A DNA stretch of 64,000 nucleotides from Pedobacter sp. Leaf194. Its GTDB lineage: Bacteria; Bacteroidota; Bacteroidia; Sphingobacteriales; Sphingobacteriaceae. The stretch is from positions 1,051,971 to 1,115,970 of the forward strand of contig NZ_LMPU01000001.1 in NCBI RefSeq assembly GCF_001423945.1, in the 5' to 3' direction. Numbering within the stretch: position 1 is the stretch's first letter; every line of letters starts with the position of its first letter. The translations under genes were made by a program, and so were the position numbers. Positions 25,420-33,506 of the stretch are shown here, in pieces. Under the pieces are notes generated by a model, which was not told the DNA's origin, did no database searches, and saw only the letters and a program-made list of their open reading frames with translations.

Positions 25420-26319
25420 TCAAATCTGTCGTAAACTTGAAGGCGTTAACTGGGTGTGCTTATGAAAAAACTGAGCAAAATGTGTCGGCTCTTCAAAGCC
25501 CAGCCGATAACTAATCTGGCTTATAGAATCGTCGGAATATAATAATAATGCCCGTGCCTGCTGAATGGTACGTTCAGCTATCAGTTGCGTTGTTGTTTTA
25601 CCTGTTGTCGTCTTTAATGTTCGATTCAGGTAATTCACGTGAATACCAATCTGATCAGCAAAGTCTCTGGCTGTTCTGAATCGTTCGTTTCTACTGAGTC
25701 CCGCCGGGAATTGTTCAGATAAGATTGCGTAAAATGCTTCTGTAATACGCCCTGAAGGGGAATTGATAATACGGGGTGATGCTGGACAAAGTTTAAGTGC
25801 AAGGTGAATACATTCTAACAGGTAGATAAAAATCAGGTTATATTTACTAGCATAGGTTGACGACTGCTCTTGAATTATTTTTTCGAAAACCGATTTAAAT
25901 ATGCTTGTCTGATCCTGGTCGAGATGAAAAAAACATTGCCCGTTCGAATCAAATACAGACCAGTCCGCAGGACGCAGATAGGTATGTAACGGCAGAAAGT
26001 CGTCAGCAAAAATACAACTAAAACCTTCACACGCCCCACTATGGATTTCCCAACGATAGGGGACATCACGATTCGTAAACACTAAGGAACAATGGCCCGG
26101 CGCAATTGATTCCTGTCTGTCACCATAAAAATAGGTAGCGTGCCCGGAGATTAGAACAATTTTATAAAAATCTCTTCTCGAATGAATCATCGCAGAAGTA
26201 GTTCTTCCCTTATGAAAATTAACTATAGGAAAAGCAGAAAAGAATTTACTATTTATATCATTATTATGGTGAGAAAGATTTGCTAACGGGCAATTAGATA
26301 ATATTTGTTGCGGTATCAC
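25420..26319 (-). CDS. AraC family transcriptional regulator
   Basis: The 299-residue protein has an N-terminal cupin-like sensing domain and a C-terminal double helix-turn-helix. The first helix pair contains ARDFADQIGIHVNYLNRTLK and the second ends YRLGFEEPTHFAQFFHKHT, the conserved AraC motif. It is encoded directly upstream of the SDR at 24501 and probably controls it. The ligand is unknown. Confidence 0.92.
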   Translation of the reverse strand: MIPQQILSNCPLANLSHHNNDINSKFFSAFPIVNFHKGRTTSAMIHSRRDFYKIVLISGHATYFYGDRQESIAPGHCSLVFTNRDVPYRWEIHSGACEGFSCIFADDFLPLHTYLRPADWSVFDSNGQCFFHLDQDQTSIFKSVFEKIIQEQSSTYASKYNLIFIYLLECIHLALKLCPASPRIINSPSGRITEAFYAILSEQFPAGLSRNERFRTARDFADQIGIHVNYLNRTLKTTTGKTTTQLIAERTIQQARALLLYSDDSISQISYRLGFEEPTHFAQFFHKHTQLTPSSLRQI

Positions 26320-26499
26320 AAGACAGATTTAAATGAGTAAAAGAAATATGGAACCAGGATTTTTTAATTATTTTCTTATTTATATCAGTATTTGCGCTGT
26401 TTAAATGTCCGGTAAGCATGGAACAGGGAAGAAATAACTTTAAGTAGTCTCATGATGTATTGAATTGCTGATTTTAAGATATCGTGTTTAATCTGAGCG

Positions 26500-27189
26500 T
26501 TATATTTTGCTTTTTCTGATCCTGCATAATGTCTCCGCTTTTACACCGAGATAGCACGCTATCATGTGTTGTGAAAAACGCTGTGCGTAGTTCGGACAGG
26601 ATTTCATCAGGTTATAATAACGCTCCTGAATGGTCATACTCAGAGCCGCATTGATTCTATTCTGGTTATAGATGAGCTGCTGGATCTGATAATTTGAGAA
26701 CATCATAGCCACCGCAGGTACAGTTGATATCAAAAATTCCATCTGTGTATTGTTCATTATCAGCAACTCTGTATTCTCCATCGCTTCAATATGGTACAGT
26801 GAGGCTGTCCCGGCTTTGAAACTCTGCTGGTCGCCGACCCACGAATGCTCCAGGCCGAAAGCTACTATAGATTCCTGCCCACGATCATTAATCGAAAACA
26901 TGCGTGTCGATCCTTTTATGATGAATCCTGTATACCTGCATACATCACCTTCCTGAAGAAAATATTGTCGCTTTCTTAGTTTTTTAAATTTTACGCATCC
27001 CGCAAGGATGGTTTTTTCCTCATCTGATAGCGCTAGGCCCGATACCCTCGTTATGTATTTAAACAGTTCCCAGTGAGCTGGTCCTGTTAAAGTTCTTACA
27101 GCAGGTTCATCTTTTCCAGATAATTCATTTCCGTTTTGCAAATGCGATACCTGCGCTGTGCTTGAAATTGTGATTCTGTCAGTGTACAT
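26500..27189 (-). CDS. Crp/Fnr family regulator with altered recognition helix
   Basis: The 229-residue protein is a paralogue of the regulator at 8282-8860. It shares KKLRKRQYFLQEGD, a similar effector domain and the QHMIACYLGV helix-turn-helix entry. Its recognition helix reads VKAETLCRIRKSKI, so the FNR-type Ser is replaced by Cys (E-x-x-C-R), and the protein ends almost immediately after. A 30-residue N-terminal extension is unlike the paralogue. Five cysteines are scattered, which leaves redox sensing open. A 19-bp inverted repeat sits just upstream of its start and may be autoregulatory. Confidence 0.87.
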   Translation of the reverse strand: MYTDRITISSTAQVSHLQNGNELSGKDEPAVRTLTGPAHWELFKYITRVSGLALSDEEKTILAGCVKFKKLRKRQYFLQEGDVCRYTGFIIKGSTRMFSINDRGQESIVAFGLEHSWVGDQQSFKAGTASLYHIEAMENTELLIMNNTQMEFLISTVPAVAMMFSNYQIQQLIYNQNRINAALSMTIQERYYNLMKSCPNYAQRFSQHMIACYLGVKAETLCRIRKSKI

Positions 27190-27193
27190 AAGA

Positions 27194-27212
27194 TGTTTAT
27201 ATTATTTAAACA
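27194..27212. promoter_or_regulatory. Inverted repeat TGTTTA-N7-TAAACA before Crp/Fnr gene
   Basis: Six-base arms flank a 7-bp AT-rich centre, ending 5 bp from the minus-strand start codon at 27189. The position would cover the ribosome binding site or early transcript, suggesting repression. Confidence 0.35.
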
Positions 27213-27397
27213 CACTATGCTAAAAGAATACCATTTTATAAAATAGTTGATTATCAGTTACTTATGATTTTAAACAAAATAAGTCTCGGGATATCGGTAT
27301 TAGTAGGACTAATTGCCGAAATATCGTGACTTCATTACTCTGGTGGATGCTTTTCTCGCTGATCTAATTTGTCCATATCAATTCTTCGAAATTAATA

Positions 27398-27424
27398 AGA
27401 CCTGCAACTATCTTTTGCAGGTCT
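27398..27424 (-). terminator. Terminator hairpin after F420-reductase-like gene
   Basis: AGACCTGCAA (27398-27407) and TTGCAGGTCT (27415-27424) form a perfect 10-bp stem with a 7-nt loop. On the minus strand a T-rich tract (TATTAATTT) follows. It lies 84 bp past the stop at 27508. The rest of the 27190-27507 gap shows nothing else. Confidence 0.7.
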
Positions 27425-27507
27425 CATGTTAATTTGCTCCTCGCTTGTTGACAAATTGCACAGGTTCAACAGAATTAGGACCGATGAACAACTGCCCTCT
27501 GCTCAAA

Positions 27508-28104
27508 CTACTGTTTTATCAGGTTTAGTGATGCTAAAGGCCCTTTAGCTTGTTGCAATAAGCCTCCTATAGACAGTGGCCCCAAATCAACAGGAGCAAA
27601 ACCAAAAGTTTCAATCAGAGCTGAAATTTCCTGATTAGCCTCCTTATCATCCCCGGAAAGAAAGATGACCCGTTTTCCACCATTTTGCTGAGGATCCTGC
27701 TCAAGTATTTTATAAAAAAGGGTATTAAAAGCCTTAACTACACGGGCATCAGGTAAGTGGTCCGCAACAACAGCACTTGAAGCCCCGCCGTCAAGCTCTG
27801 CGACCTGAAAGTCCGCACTTATGAAATGATTTGTAGCGTCTACAACTATGCGATTCTCCCATGAACCAATTTCCGCTCCCAATTCAGGAACTTTTAGCCA
27901 TGGCAGGGCTAGAAAAACAACATCAGCTTCTGCGGCCTTACTAACCGAGGCTGCTGTTGCGCCATCGCCTATCTGGGATACCACTCCTTTTAGTTTTTCC
28001 TGATCAGTGTTACTTAATAACACTTCATTACCTGATTCGATCAGGAATTTTGCAATTGTCTGTGCAATATGACCCGCACCTATTATTCCAAATGTCTTTT
28101 TCAT
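27508..28104 (-). CDS. NADPH-dependent F420 reductase-like protein
   Basis: The 198-residue protein has the N-terminal Rossmann motif IIGAGHIAQTIA. The family pattern follows: VFLALPW, a VVDATN strand, DHLPDARVVKAFNTLF and the C-terminal GFAPVDLGPL segment. It matches the F420_oxidored / NADP oxidoreductase coenzyme-F420-dependent family. Bacteroidota are not known to make F420, so this copy probably acts on another hydride carrier or substrate. Two FNR-type palindromes lie 48-84 bp upstream of its ATG, the densest operator cluster in the window. Confidence 0.92.
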   Translation of the reverse strand: MKKTFGIIGAGHIAQTIAKFLIESGNEVLLSNTDQEKLKGVVSQIGDGATAASVSKAAEADVVFLALPWLKVPELGAEIGSWENRIVVDATNHFISADFQVAELDGGASSAVVADHLPDARVVKAFNTLFYKILEQDPQQNGGKRVIFLSGDDKEANQEISALIETFGFAPVDLGPLSIGGLLQQAKGPLASLNLIKQ

Positions 28105-28151
28105 GATTTATTGTTTTAATACAAATTTGCAATGGTTTTATGCTCCTCACA

Positions 28152-28165
28152 TTGACGTAAATCAA
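28152..28165. promoter_or_regulatory. FNR-type palindrome, proximal copy
   Basis: TTGACGTAAATCAA lies 48-61 bp upstream of the F420-reductase-like start at 28104. Confidence 0.6.
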
Positions 28166-28174
28166 ATAAAACCT

Positions 28175-28188
28175 TTGATAAATATCAA
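28175..28188. promoter_or_regulatory. FNR-type palindrome, distal copy
   Basis: TTGATAAATATCAA matches TTGAT-N4-ATCAA exactly. It begins 23 bp from the start of the proximal copy, about two helical turns, so two dimers could bind the same face of the DNA. Confidence 0.6.
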
Positions 28189-28340
28189 TGGATCTTTATT
28201 TTAGATGGCTTTCACATACAAAACGAATGGCATTGTGACCTGGAACCAAATTAGCTGTAATGAAGTATACAGCTGAACCAAGAAGATGATGATATAACAG
28301 CTTTAAATTGCCGGTTAATATTTTATTATTGTTTAGAACA

Positions 28341-28381
28341 AAAAAAGGCATACTGGAATTAAGGTCCCGGTATGCCTTTTT
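28341..28381 (-). terminator. Strong terminator of the metalloprotease operon
   Basis: GGCATACTGG (28347-28356) pairs with CCGGTATGCC (28367-28376) with one G-T pair, flanked by A and T runs on both sides. On the minus strand the stem is followed by at least six T residues. It lies about 90 bp past the stop at 28473. Confidence 0.85.
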
Positions 28382-28472
28382 AAATAAATTTATTCAGCAG
28401 TTACACTTTCTTTACCGACCAGGAAAATTAATTATCAGGTAAATACCACACTTTTCGTTTAATTACCTTTTA

Positions 28473-30989
28473 CTATTTACTAATTATTTTTTCTGTGATT
28501 TCTGCAATCCGCAACTGCCGGTTTAAGGCATCATCAAGGCGAAAAGCGAGGTCATGTAAGTGTGCCCGTTCTACAGGTGATTTTCTGTTTTTTAATCCGG
28601 ATTTGCAACTATTGAGCAGGCTTTTTGCCTGTATCTTTAATAACGAACCGGAATCACCATCTGAACGCGAAAGCGCTGGAATCAGTGCGGTAATTTCATT
28701 GACATAGATTTTCTGTAGAAATCTCCTGTTCGCTGTAATCTCCCCGCCCTTGATTACTTCTGAAAAAATGCCTTGATATAAATCGTTCAAAAATACCGGA
28801 AGGGTGTAGGCCGTATTGCCTTCCGATTTTTCAGCCGCACGGAGCTTGTTGAAAAGTTTTTGATCCAGCAATTGTTGCAAAACTCTTTTTTGTATCGCTT
28901 CCACGCTGCTGAAATCAGTGTTGCTCAATAAATATAATTCATTGTTCCGCAACCATTCAGGTGTAGAAAAAAGTTCCCGGTTTAAAAAATCGACTGCTTT
29001 TTTCTGCTTATAAAATGGCTCATACCCATAAATTTCCTTTCCTTCGGTATTATTGTCAGGCTTAAATTCCATACCGCCAATGTAAGCTGTCGCATGTTTT
29101 ATATACCAGTCATATTGATCAACCAAAGTTTTATAAATATCGGCAGTACGGTCATATGAAGCACCCGGCACCTGTGTCCATTTTATCAGGTTCTTTTTGA
29201 TTAGTTTTAAATTTTTGATTCCATACGTTCCGGCCATTACCGGATCATCACCCAGATCTTCGCGCTGGTTTTGCGGATATTTTGAGGTGAAATCATCGCC
29301 TATCCCAAAGCGGAGACGTTTATCACTTGCCAGCTTTTCGGTAGTCCATTTGTTGAGTAATTCCTGAGCTTCCCTGGCAGTTAGAGTGTCTGGCATCAAC
29401 CTGTAACCCCATTCAATCGCCCAGGTATCATAATCACCAATCCGGGCGAAAATACCGCTTTGAGTAACATTATCTTCCGGTTGGGCAACATAATTGAAAC
29501 GGGCGTAATCCATTATGGATGGCGTGTGTCCGTGTGTTTCCACCCATTTCCGGTCGCGAAGCTGTGCAATGGTAGTGGTAGAGGATGAACCCCAATTATG
29601 GCGCAAGCCTACTGCATGGCCAACCTCGTGAGAAGAAACGAAGCGGATGAGCTGACCCATTAATTCATCGCTGAACTGTGGTTTTTGTGCCGCAGTATCA
29701 ATAGCACCTGCCTGTACAAAGTACCATTTGTAAAGTACTTCCATTACCGAATGGTACCATTGAATATGTGATTCGATGATTTCGCCGCTTCTTGGGTCTT
29801 CCAGCGAATGCCCTAAGGCATTACCAATAGCTGAAGCCTTGTAAACCATTACATTATGCCTGGAGTCGTTAATGTCAAAGGTAGTATCAGCCGGTGCCAC
29901 TTCTTTTGCCATAATCGCATTTTTAAACCCTGCTTTTTCGAAAGCTTTTTGCCAGTCGTTCACCCCTGCAATTAAATAAGGAACCCATTTTTTCGGGGTT
30001 GCCGGATCGATATAGAAAACAATGGGCTTTGCAGGTTCTACAAGTTCTCCTGCAAAGTAGCGGGCACGGTCTTCGGGTTTTGGTTCCATATGCCAGCGCC
30101 AGATATTGGCCTGGTTTCGGACGTGTCCGTCAGCATCATAAGTCGTATAATCAGCGGGGCTTACGCCAAAAAAACCAACACGATCATCCAAAGCTCTGGC
30201 TATCATCGGTTTTTTAGAAAGCAGGATAATCGAACTGTTGTATTCGCCAGTCAATACATAATTTCCAGAGGCGTAGGTACGGGTACTGGTAACCTCAATG
30301 TTTTCAGGATAAGCCTTAACCGAATGTAAAAAGGAGCGCTCTGGAGAAAAGGTAGCGGGCATGGCGAGTATCTTAATCCCGCTGGTGTATCCAAATATCG
30401 GATTATCGCTATTCAGGTAATCGGTGAGGTCAATGACAACCGAGCGAGCTTCTTTGTTGTAGGCTTTCACCGGGAAAATAGCATAAATTGGCTTAAAATT
30501 ATTATCTGTCAAAGCACTTTCCAGAGCTTGGTCGTTATCTGTAACGCGCTCGGTGGTGCTGATCATTTTAAGGGCGATTTTATCCGGCCCTGATTTTTCG
30601 AAGCTGAACATTGCCTGGCCAATCCAGTCGTTTCCATAACTGCACAACCCGGCAAATGGATTGCGCCAGTCCTGCGCCGACCTGGTGATGCGGTTGACAG
30701 TAAAAATGGAGCGTCCGAATATGCTGTCAGGGATCTCAAAAAGGTAGCGCTCACCTACCTGGTGCACTACAATAAAACCCTGACTGGTCTTTGCGCTAAT
30801 AGGTATCACCTCTTTATAGGGCTTAGGCAGGTTTGTCGGGGGGGTAACAGGTTTGGCCGGTGTCGCACCCTTTATTAAAGGGACAGTTTGAGTTTTGTTT
30901 GTGTCCTTATGCTGCTGTGCTCCTGCATTGAAATAGCATACAAAAAGCATGCTTAGCGCTAATGCGGCGGATAGAAAATAGGCTCTCAT
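28473..30989 (-). CDS. Secreted zinc metalloprotease, DUF5117/DUF5118 type (metzincin)
   Basis: The 838-residue protein has a signal peptide (MRAYFLSAALALSMLFVCY, ending AGAQQ), a proline-rich linker, and the DUF5118/DUF5117 beta-rich half. The catalytic domain follows, with HEVGHAVGLRH encoded at 29598-29630. This is a full HExxHxxGxxH metzincin site with three zinc His and the general base Glu. SIMDYARFNY provides the Met-turn about 40 residues later. It is expected to be an active periplasmic or surface protease. It overlaps by 4 nt (ATGA, 30986-30989) with a paralogue that lacks the site. Behind SusCD, FecR and a sigma factor, it likely processes protein or peptides. Confidence 0.92.
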   Translation of the reverse strand: MRAYFLSAALALSMLFVCYFNAGAQQHKDTNKTQTVPLIKGATPAKPVTPPTNLPKPYKEVIPISAKTSQGFIVVHQVGERYLFEIPDSIFGRSIFTVNRITRSAQDWRNPFAGLCSYGNDWIGQAMFSFEKSGPDKIALKMISTTERVTDNDQALESALTDNNFKPIYAIFPVKAYNKEARSVVIDLTDYLNSDNPIFGYTSGIKILAMPATFSPERSFLHSVKAYPENIEVTSTRTYASGNYVLTGEYNSSIILLSKKPMIARALDDRVGFFGVSPADYTTYDADGHVRNQANIWRWHMEPKPEDRARYFAGELVEPAKPIVFYIDPATPKKWVPYLIAGVNDWQKAFEKAGFKNAIMAKEVAPADTTFDINDSRHNVMVYKASAIGNALGHSLEDPRSGEIIESHIQWYHSVMEVLYKWYFVQAGAIDTAAQKPQFSDELMGQLIRFVSSHEVGHAVGLRHNWGSSSTTTIAQLRDRKWVETHGHTPSIMDYARFNYVAQPEDNVTQSGIFARIGDYDTWAIEWGYRLMPDTLTAREAQELLNKWTTEKLASDKRLRFGIGDDFTSKYPQNQREDLGDDPVMAGTYGIKNLKLIKKNLIKWTQVPGASYDRTADIYKTLVDQYDWYIKHATAYIGGMEFKPDNNTEGKEIYGYEPFYKQKKAVDFLNRELFSTPEWLRNNELYLLSNTDFSSVEAIQKRVLQQLLDQKLFNKLRAAEKSEGNTAYTLPVFLNDLYQGIFSEVIKGGEITANRRFLQKIYVNEITALIPALSRSDGDSGSLLKIQAKSLLNSCKSGLKNRKSPVERAHLHDLAFRLDDALNRQLRIAEITEKIISK

Positions 30990-33460
30990 CGTACGGTAGA
31001 AAATGGGTTAGTGTTGTTTCTTTCAGGTTGTGCGGGATTGTATAATCCCAGGCGCAGGCGTTCGTAAAGGTCGGTGAAGTGCGATGCAGCAATTCCTTTA
31101 TAGGCCAAACTGCCGCCTTTCACTTTTTTCATTAAACCCATAGCATGCATACGCAAAACAGATGAGAGGTCAGAATCACTTTTGGACATTGCCTGTAACA
31201 GTATGACCAGCTTATTGACATATGTTTTCTGAAGTTCTCTACGGCTATTGTCCAATGTCCCATGATGGCCGAGTTCTGAGAATATTCCGTCTGATAAGTC
31301 CTCAAGGTAAGCAGAAGGACTATATCCCTTTTTACCTGCGGTTTCTGCTGTTATTAACTTAATCAGCGTTTTATTATCTAATAAATCGAATAGAAGTTCT
31401 TTCTGTACCTTGCCTACGATATCAAAATCGGTCTCGGTACGTGCATATAGTTTGGGTAAATTTAACCATTGCGGGGTTTTGAAAGCTTCCTGCTGAAGAA
31501 AATCCAAAGCCTGCTTTTGAAGCAAAGGCGGTACAAAGCTAAAAACATTACCTTTTTGGTCACTGTTTTTAATATCTATATAAATGCCGCCTATTTCACT
31601 TGCAGCATACCTCAGATATTCATTGTATCTGGCCACCAGCTGCTTGTATGCCTCGCTTGCCGGCTGATAACCCTGCCCCTGGGTTAAGGTCCACGTGAGC
31701 AGATTGGGTGCCACTTTTTTAAGGTTTGCAATGCCAAGTTTTCCGGCCCGGACGGCATTGTTACTTAAATCGCCATTTTGAATTCTCGGGTCAATTGTGG
31801 TTTTGTTAGCTCCTGAAGGCGCTTCCCCGGAATAGATTTGCAGGCCCAAATTACTTCTTTCAAGAATCTGGCGGTTCGAAACCTTGCTTTCAGGAAAAGG
31901 AAATGATCGGTAACCCCAGTTGATGTTCCATATATCGCTTTCCGAGATCCTGGCCAATAGATTTTTCGGCTTTATGCCATCCTGTGGCTGCGCGAGATAA
32001 TTAATCAGCCCCTTGTCGGTAATTGATCCGTTAAAAGCGTGTTTATCTAGCCACTCGCTATTTCTTATATCTTCAATTTTAATCGCAGCGGAAGCAGCCG
32101 AATTGGGTTTTAAGCCAAGGGCATTTGCCATCTGCTGGCTCATGTAGGAAGAAAGAAGCCTGCCCATTAAATCCGTTGTAAAGGTTGCCCGGTGCGAATT
32201 GGGATCGAGTGCACCAGCCTGTATGAGGTAATGATTGTAAAGTTTGTTTAAATCCTGAAGGTAAAAGTTAAGCTGTGCCTGAAGGATTTCTCCCGTACGG
32301 GGATCCCGGATGATGTTACCCCAGTTTTCTCCCGAACCCGGTTTGAAAATCACCCCGCTCAAGTGTGCATTTTCAAGAAAAACCTGGTTGGAATCAGCAT
32401 TTGGCATTATCACTTCGATTGCGTTCCGGTACCCCGCTTTTTCAAAAGCCTTATTCCATCTCAGGATTCCGTCTGCAATATATGGAAGCCATTTTTTCGG
32501 GATATGCGCATCAAGGTACATCCTGATGGGAACCTTTGGTTCGCTCAATTTTCCCCTGTTGTAATCTGAGGGATTTGAAGGCTCCATTCTCCAGCGGCAG
32601 ATATAGCCCAGATTGACTACGCCAAGAGGGTTTTGGTCAAAATCAATATAATCTACCTGTTGAAAAGGAACACGTTTATCCGCTCCTCGTACGCTCATCA
32701 ATTGTTTTCGCAGGAGAATCATCGAACTGTTAATCTCAAAAGTAAACGGAGACATAATAGAACTTCCTTTTGAAAGGGGTTTGTTATAAGTCCTCACCAT
32801 CCGAAAAAAAAGATTATCTGGATGGCCTTTAACAGATTCAATATAGGAGCGATCATTAACCATCGTACCCAGTCCGCCGGATGCTTTAAGCGTTTGTGAA
32901 AATCCAAAAAGCATATTATCCTGATTAAGGTATTCAGTAAGCTCGATTACGGTGCTGTGCGTGCTGTCATTTGTTGCTTTAATCGCAAAGGATTGTAAGA
33001 GGGATTCGGAATTGTTGCGTTCCAGAGAACGCTTCATGCCATTGACAGTGGTATCGCTTGCCCGTTCTTTGTAACTTTTAGACTTTACCAAAAGTTTGTT
33101 TCCGGGACCTTTTTCAAAGTGAAAGAGGTTTTCGCTTATGAGGTCGCCAGAATAACCGAACGGGCCATCAGCAGTTCGGAAATCAGCAGCAGTGCGTCCG
33201 AGACGGTTGACCGTAAGGATTTCTCTTCCCAAAAGGGAATCGGGAATTTCCATATAATATTTGTCCTCTATCTGGTGCACAAGCAAAAAACTGCTATAGG
33301 TTTTCGCCTTGCCACTAATGAGTGTATGATAGGCACGCAGGCGGGAGTTCGGACTGTTAGATGTGCTGTCTTTTACCTGCGCTGTCGAATAGAACGAAAA
33401 ATTCAGGGCAATAAGGATCGAAATAACTTTAAAATAAAGTAGGCTGCAATTTTTTTTCAT
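30986..33460 (-). CDS. DUF5117-family pseudo-metalloprotease, paralogue without zinc site
   Basis: The 824-residue protein aligns along its length with the following gene: signal peptide (ending YSTAQ), DUF5117-like half with YSGDLISENLFHFEKG, and catalytic-type domain. Where the active paralogue has HEVGHAVGLRH, this one has QQMANALGLKP (32105-32137). Both zinc His of HExxH, the base Glu and the third His are therefore gone. The Met-turn SIMDYA is replaced by SITDKG. The rest of the fold, length and frame are intact, so it looks like a maintained pseudoenzyme, not a decaying gene. Stop and start overlap in ATGA, so the two proteins are translationally coupled and may form a complex. Confidence 0.88.
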   Translation of the reverse strand: MKKNCSLLYFKVISILIALNFSFYSTAQVKDSTSNSPNSRLRAYHTLISGKAKTYSSFLLVHQIEDKYYMEIPDSLLGREILTVNRLGRTAADFRTADGPFGYSGDLISENLFHFEKGPGNKLLVKSKSYKERASDTTVNGMKRSLERNNSESLLQSFAIKATNDSTHSTVIELTEYLNQDNMLFGFSQTLKASGGLGTMVNDRSYIESVKGHPDNLFFRMVRTYNKPLSKGSSIMSPFTFEINSSMILLRKQLMSVRGADKRVPFQQVDYIDFDQNPLGVVNLGYICRWRMEPSNPSDYNRGKLSEPKVPIRMYLDAHIPKKWLPYIADGILRWNKAFEKAGYRNAIEVIMPNADSNQVFLENAHLSGVIFKPGSGENWGNIIRDPRTGEILQAQLNFYLQDLNKLYNHYLIQAGALDPNSHRATFTTDLMGRLLSSYMSQQMANALGLKPNSAASAAIKIEDIRNSEWLDKHAFNGSITDKGLINYLAQPQDGIKPKNLLARISESDIWNINWGYRSFPFPESKVSNRQILERSNLGLQIYSGEAPSGANKTTIDPRIQNGDLSNNAVRAGKLGIANLKKVAPNLLTWTLTQGQGYQPASEAYKQLVARYNEYLRYAASEIGGIYIDIKNSDQKGNVFSFVPPLLQKQALDFLQQEAFKTPQWLNLPKLYARTETDFDIVGKVQKELLFDLLDNKTLIKLITAETAGKKGYSPSAYLEDLSDGIFSELGHHGTLDNSRRELQKTYVNKLVILLQAMSKSDSDLSSVLRMHAMGLMKKVKGGSLAYKGIAASHFTDLYERLRLGLYNPAQPERNNTNPFSTVR

Positions 33461-33475
33461 GAAATTTGGTTAAAT

Positions 33476-33500
33476 CAGACTGCCGTGATGCGGCAGCCTG
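33476..33500 (-). other. Intra-operon hairpin between susD and protease genes
   Basis: CAGACTGCCG (33476-33485) and CGGCAGCCTG (33491-33500) form a 10-bp stem with one wobble and a 5-nt loop. No T-run follows on the minus strand. It lies in the 46-bp gap between SusD and the pseudo-protease and could stabilise the upstream mRNA or attenuate the downstream genes. Confidence 0.45.
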
Positions 33501-33506
33501 AAAGTT

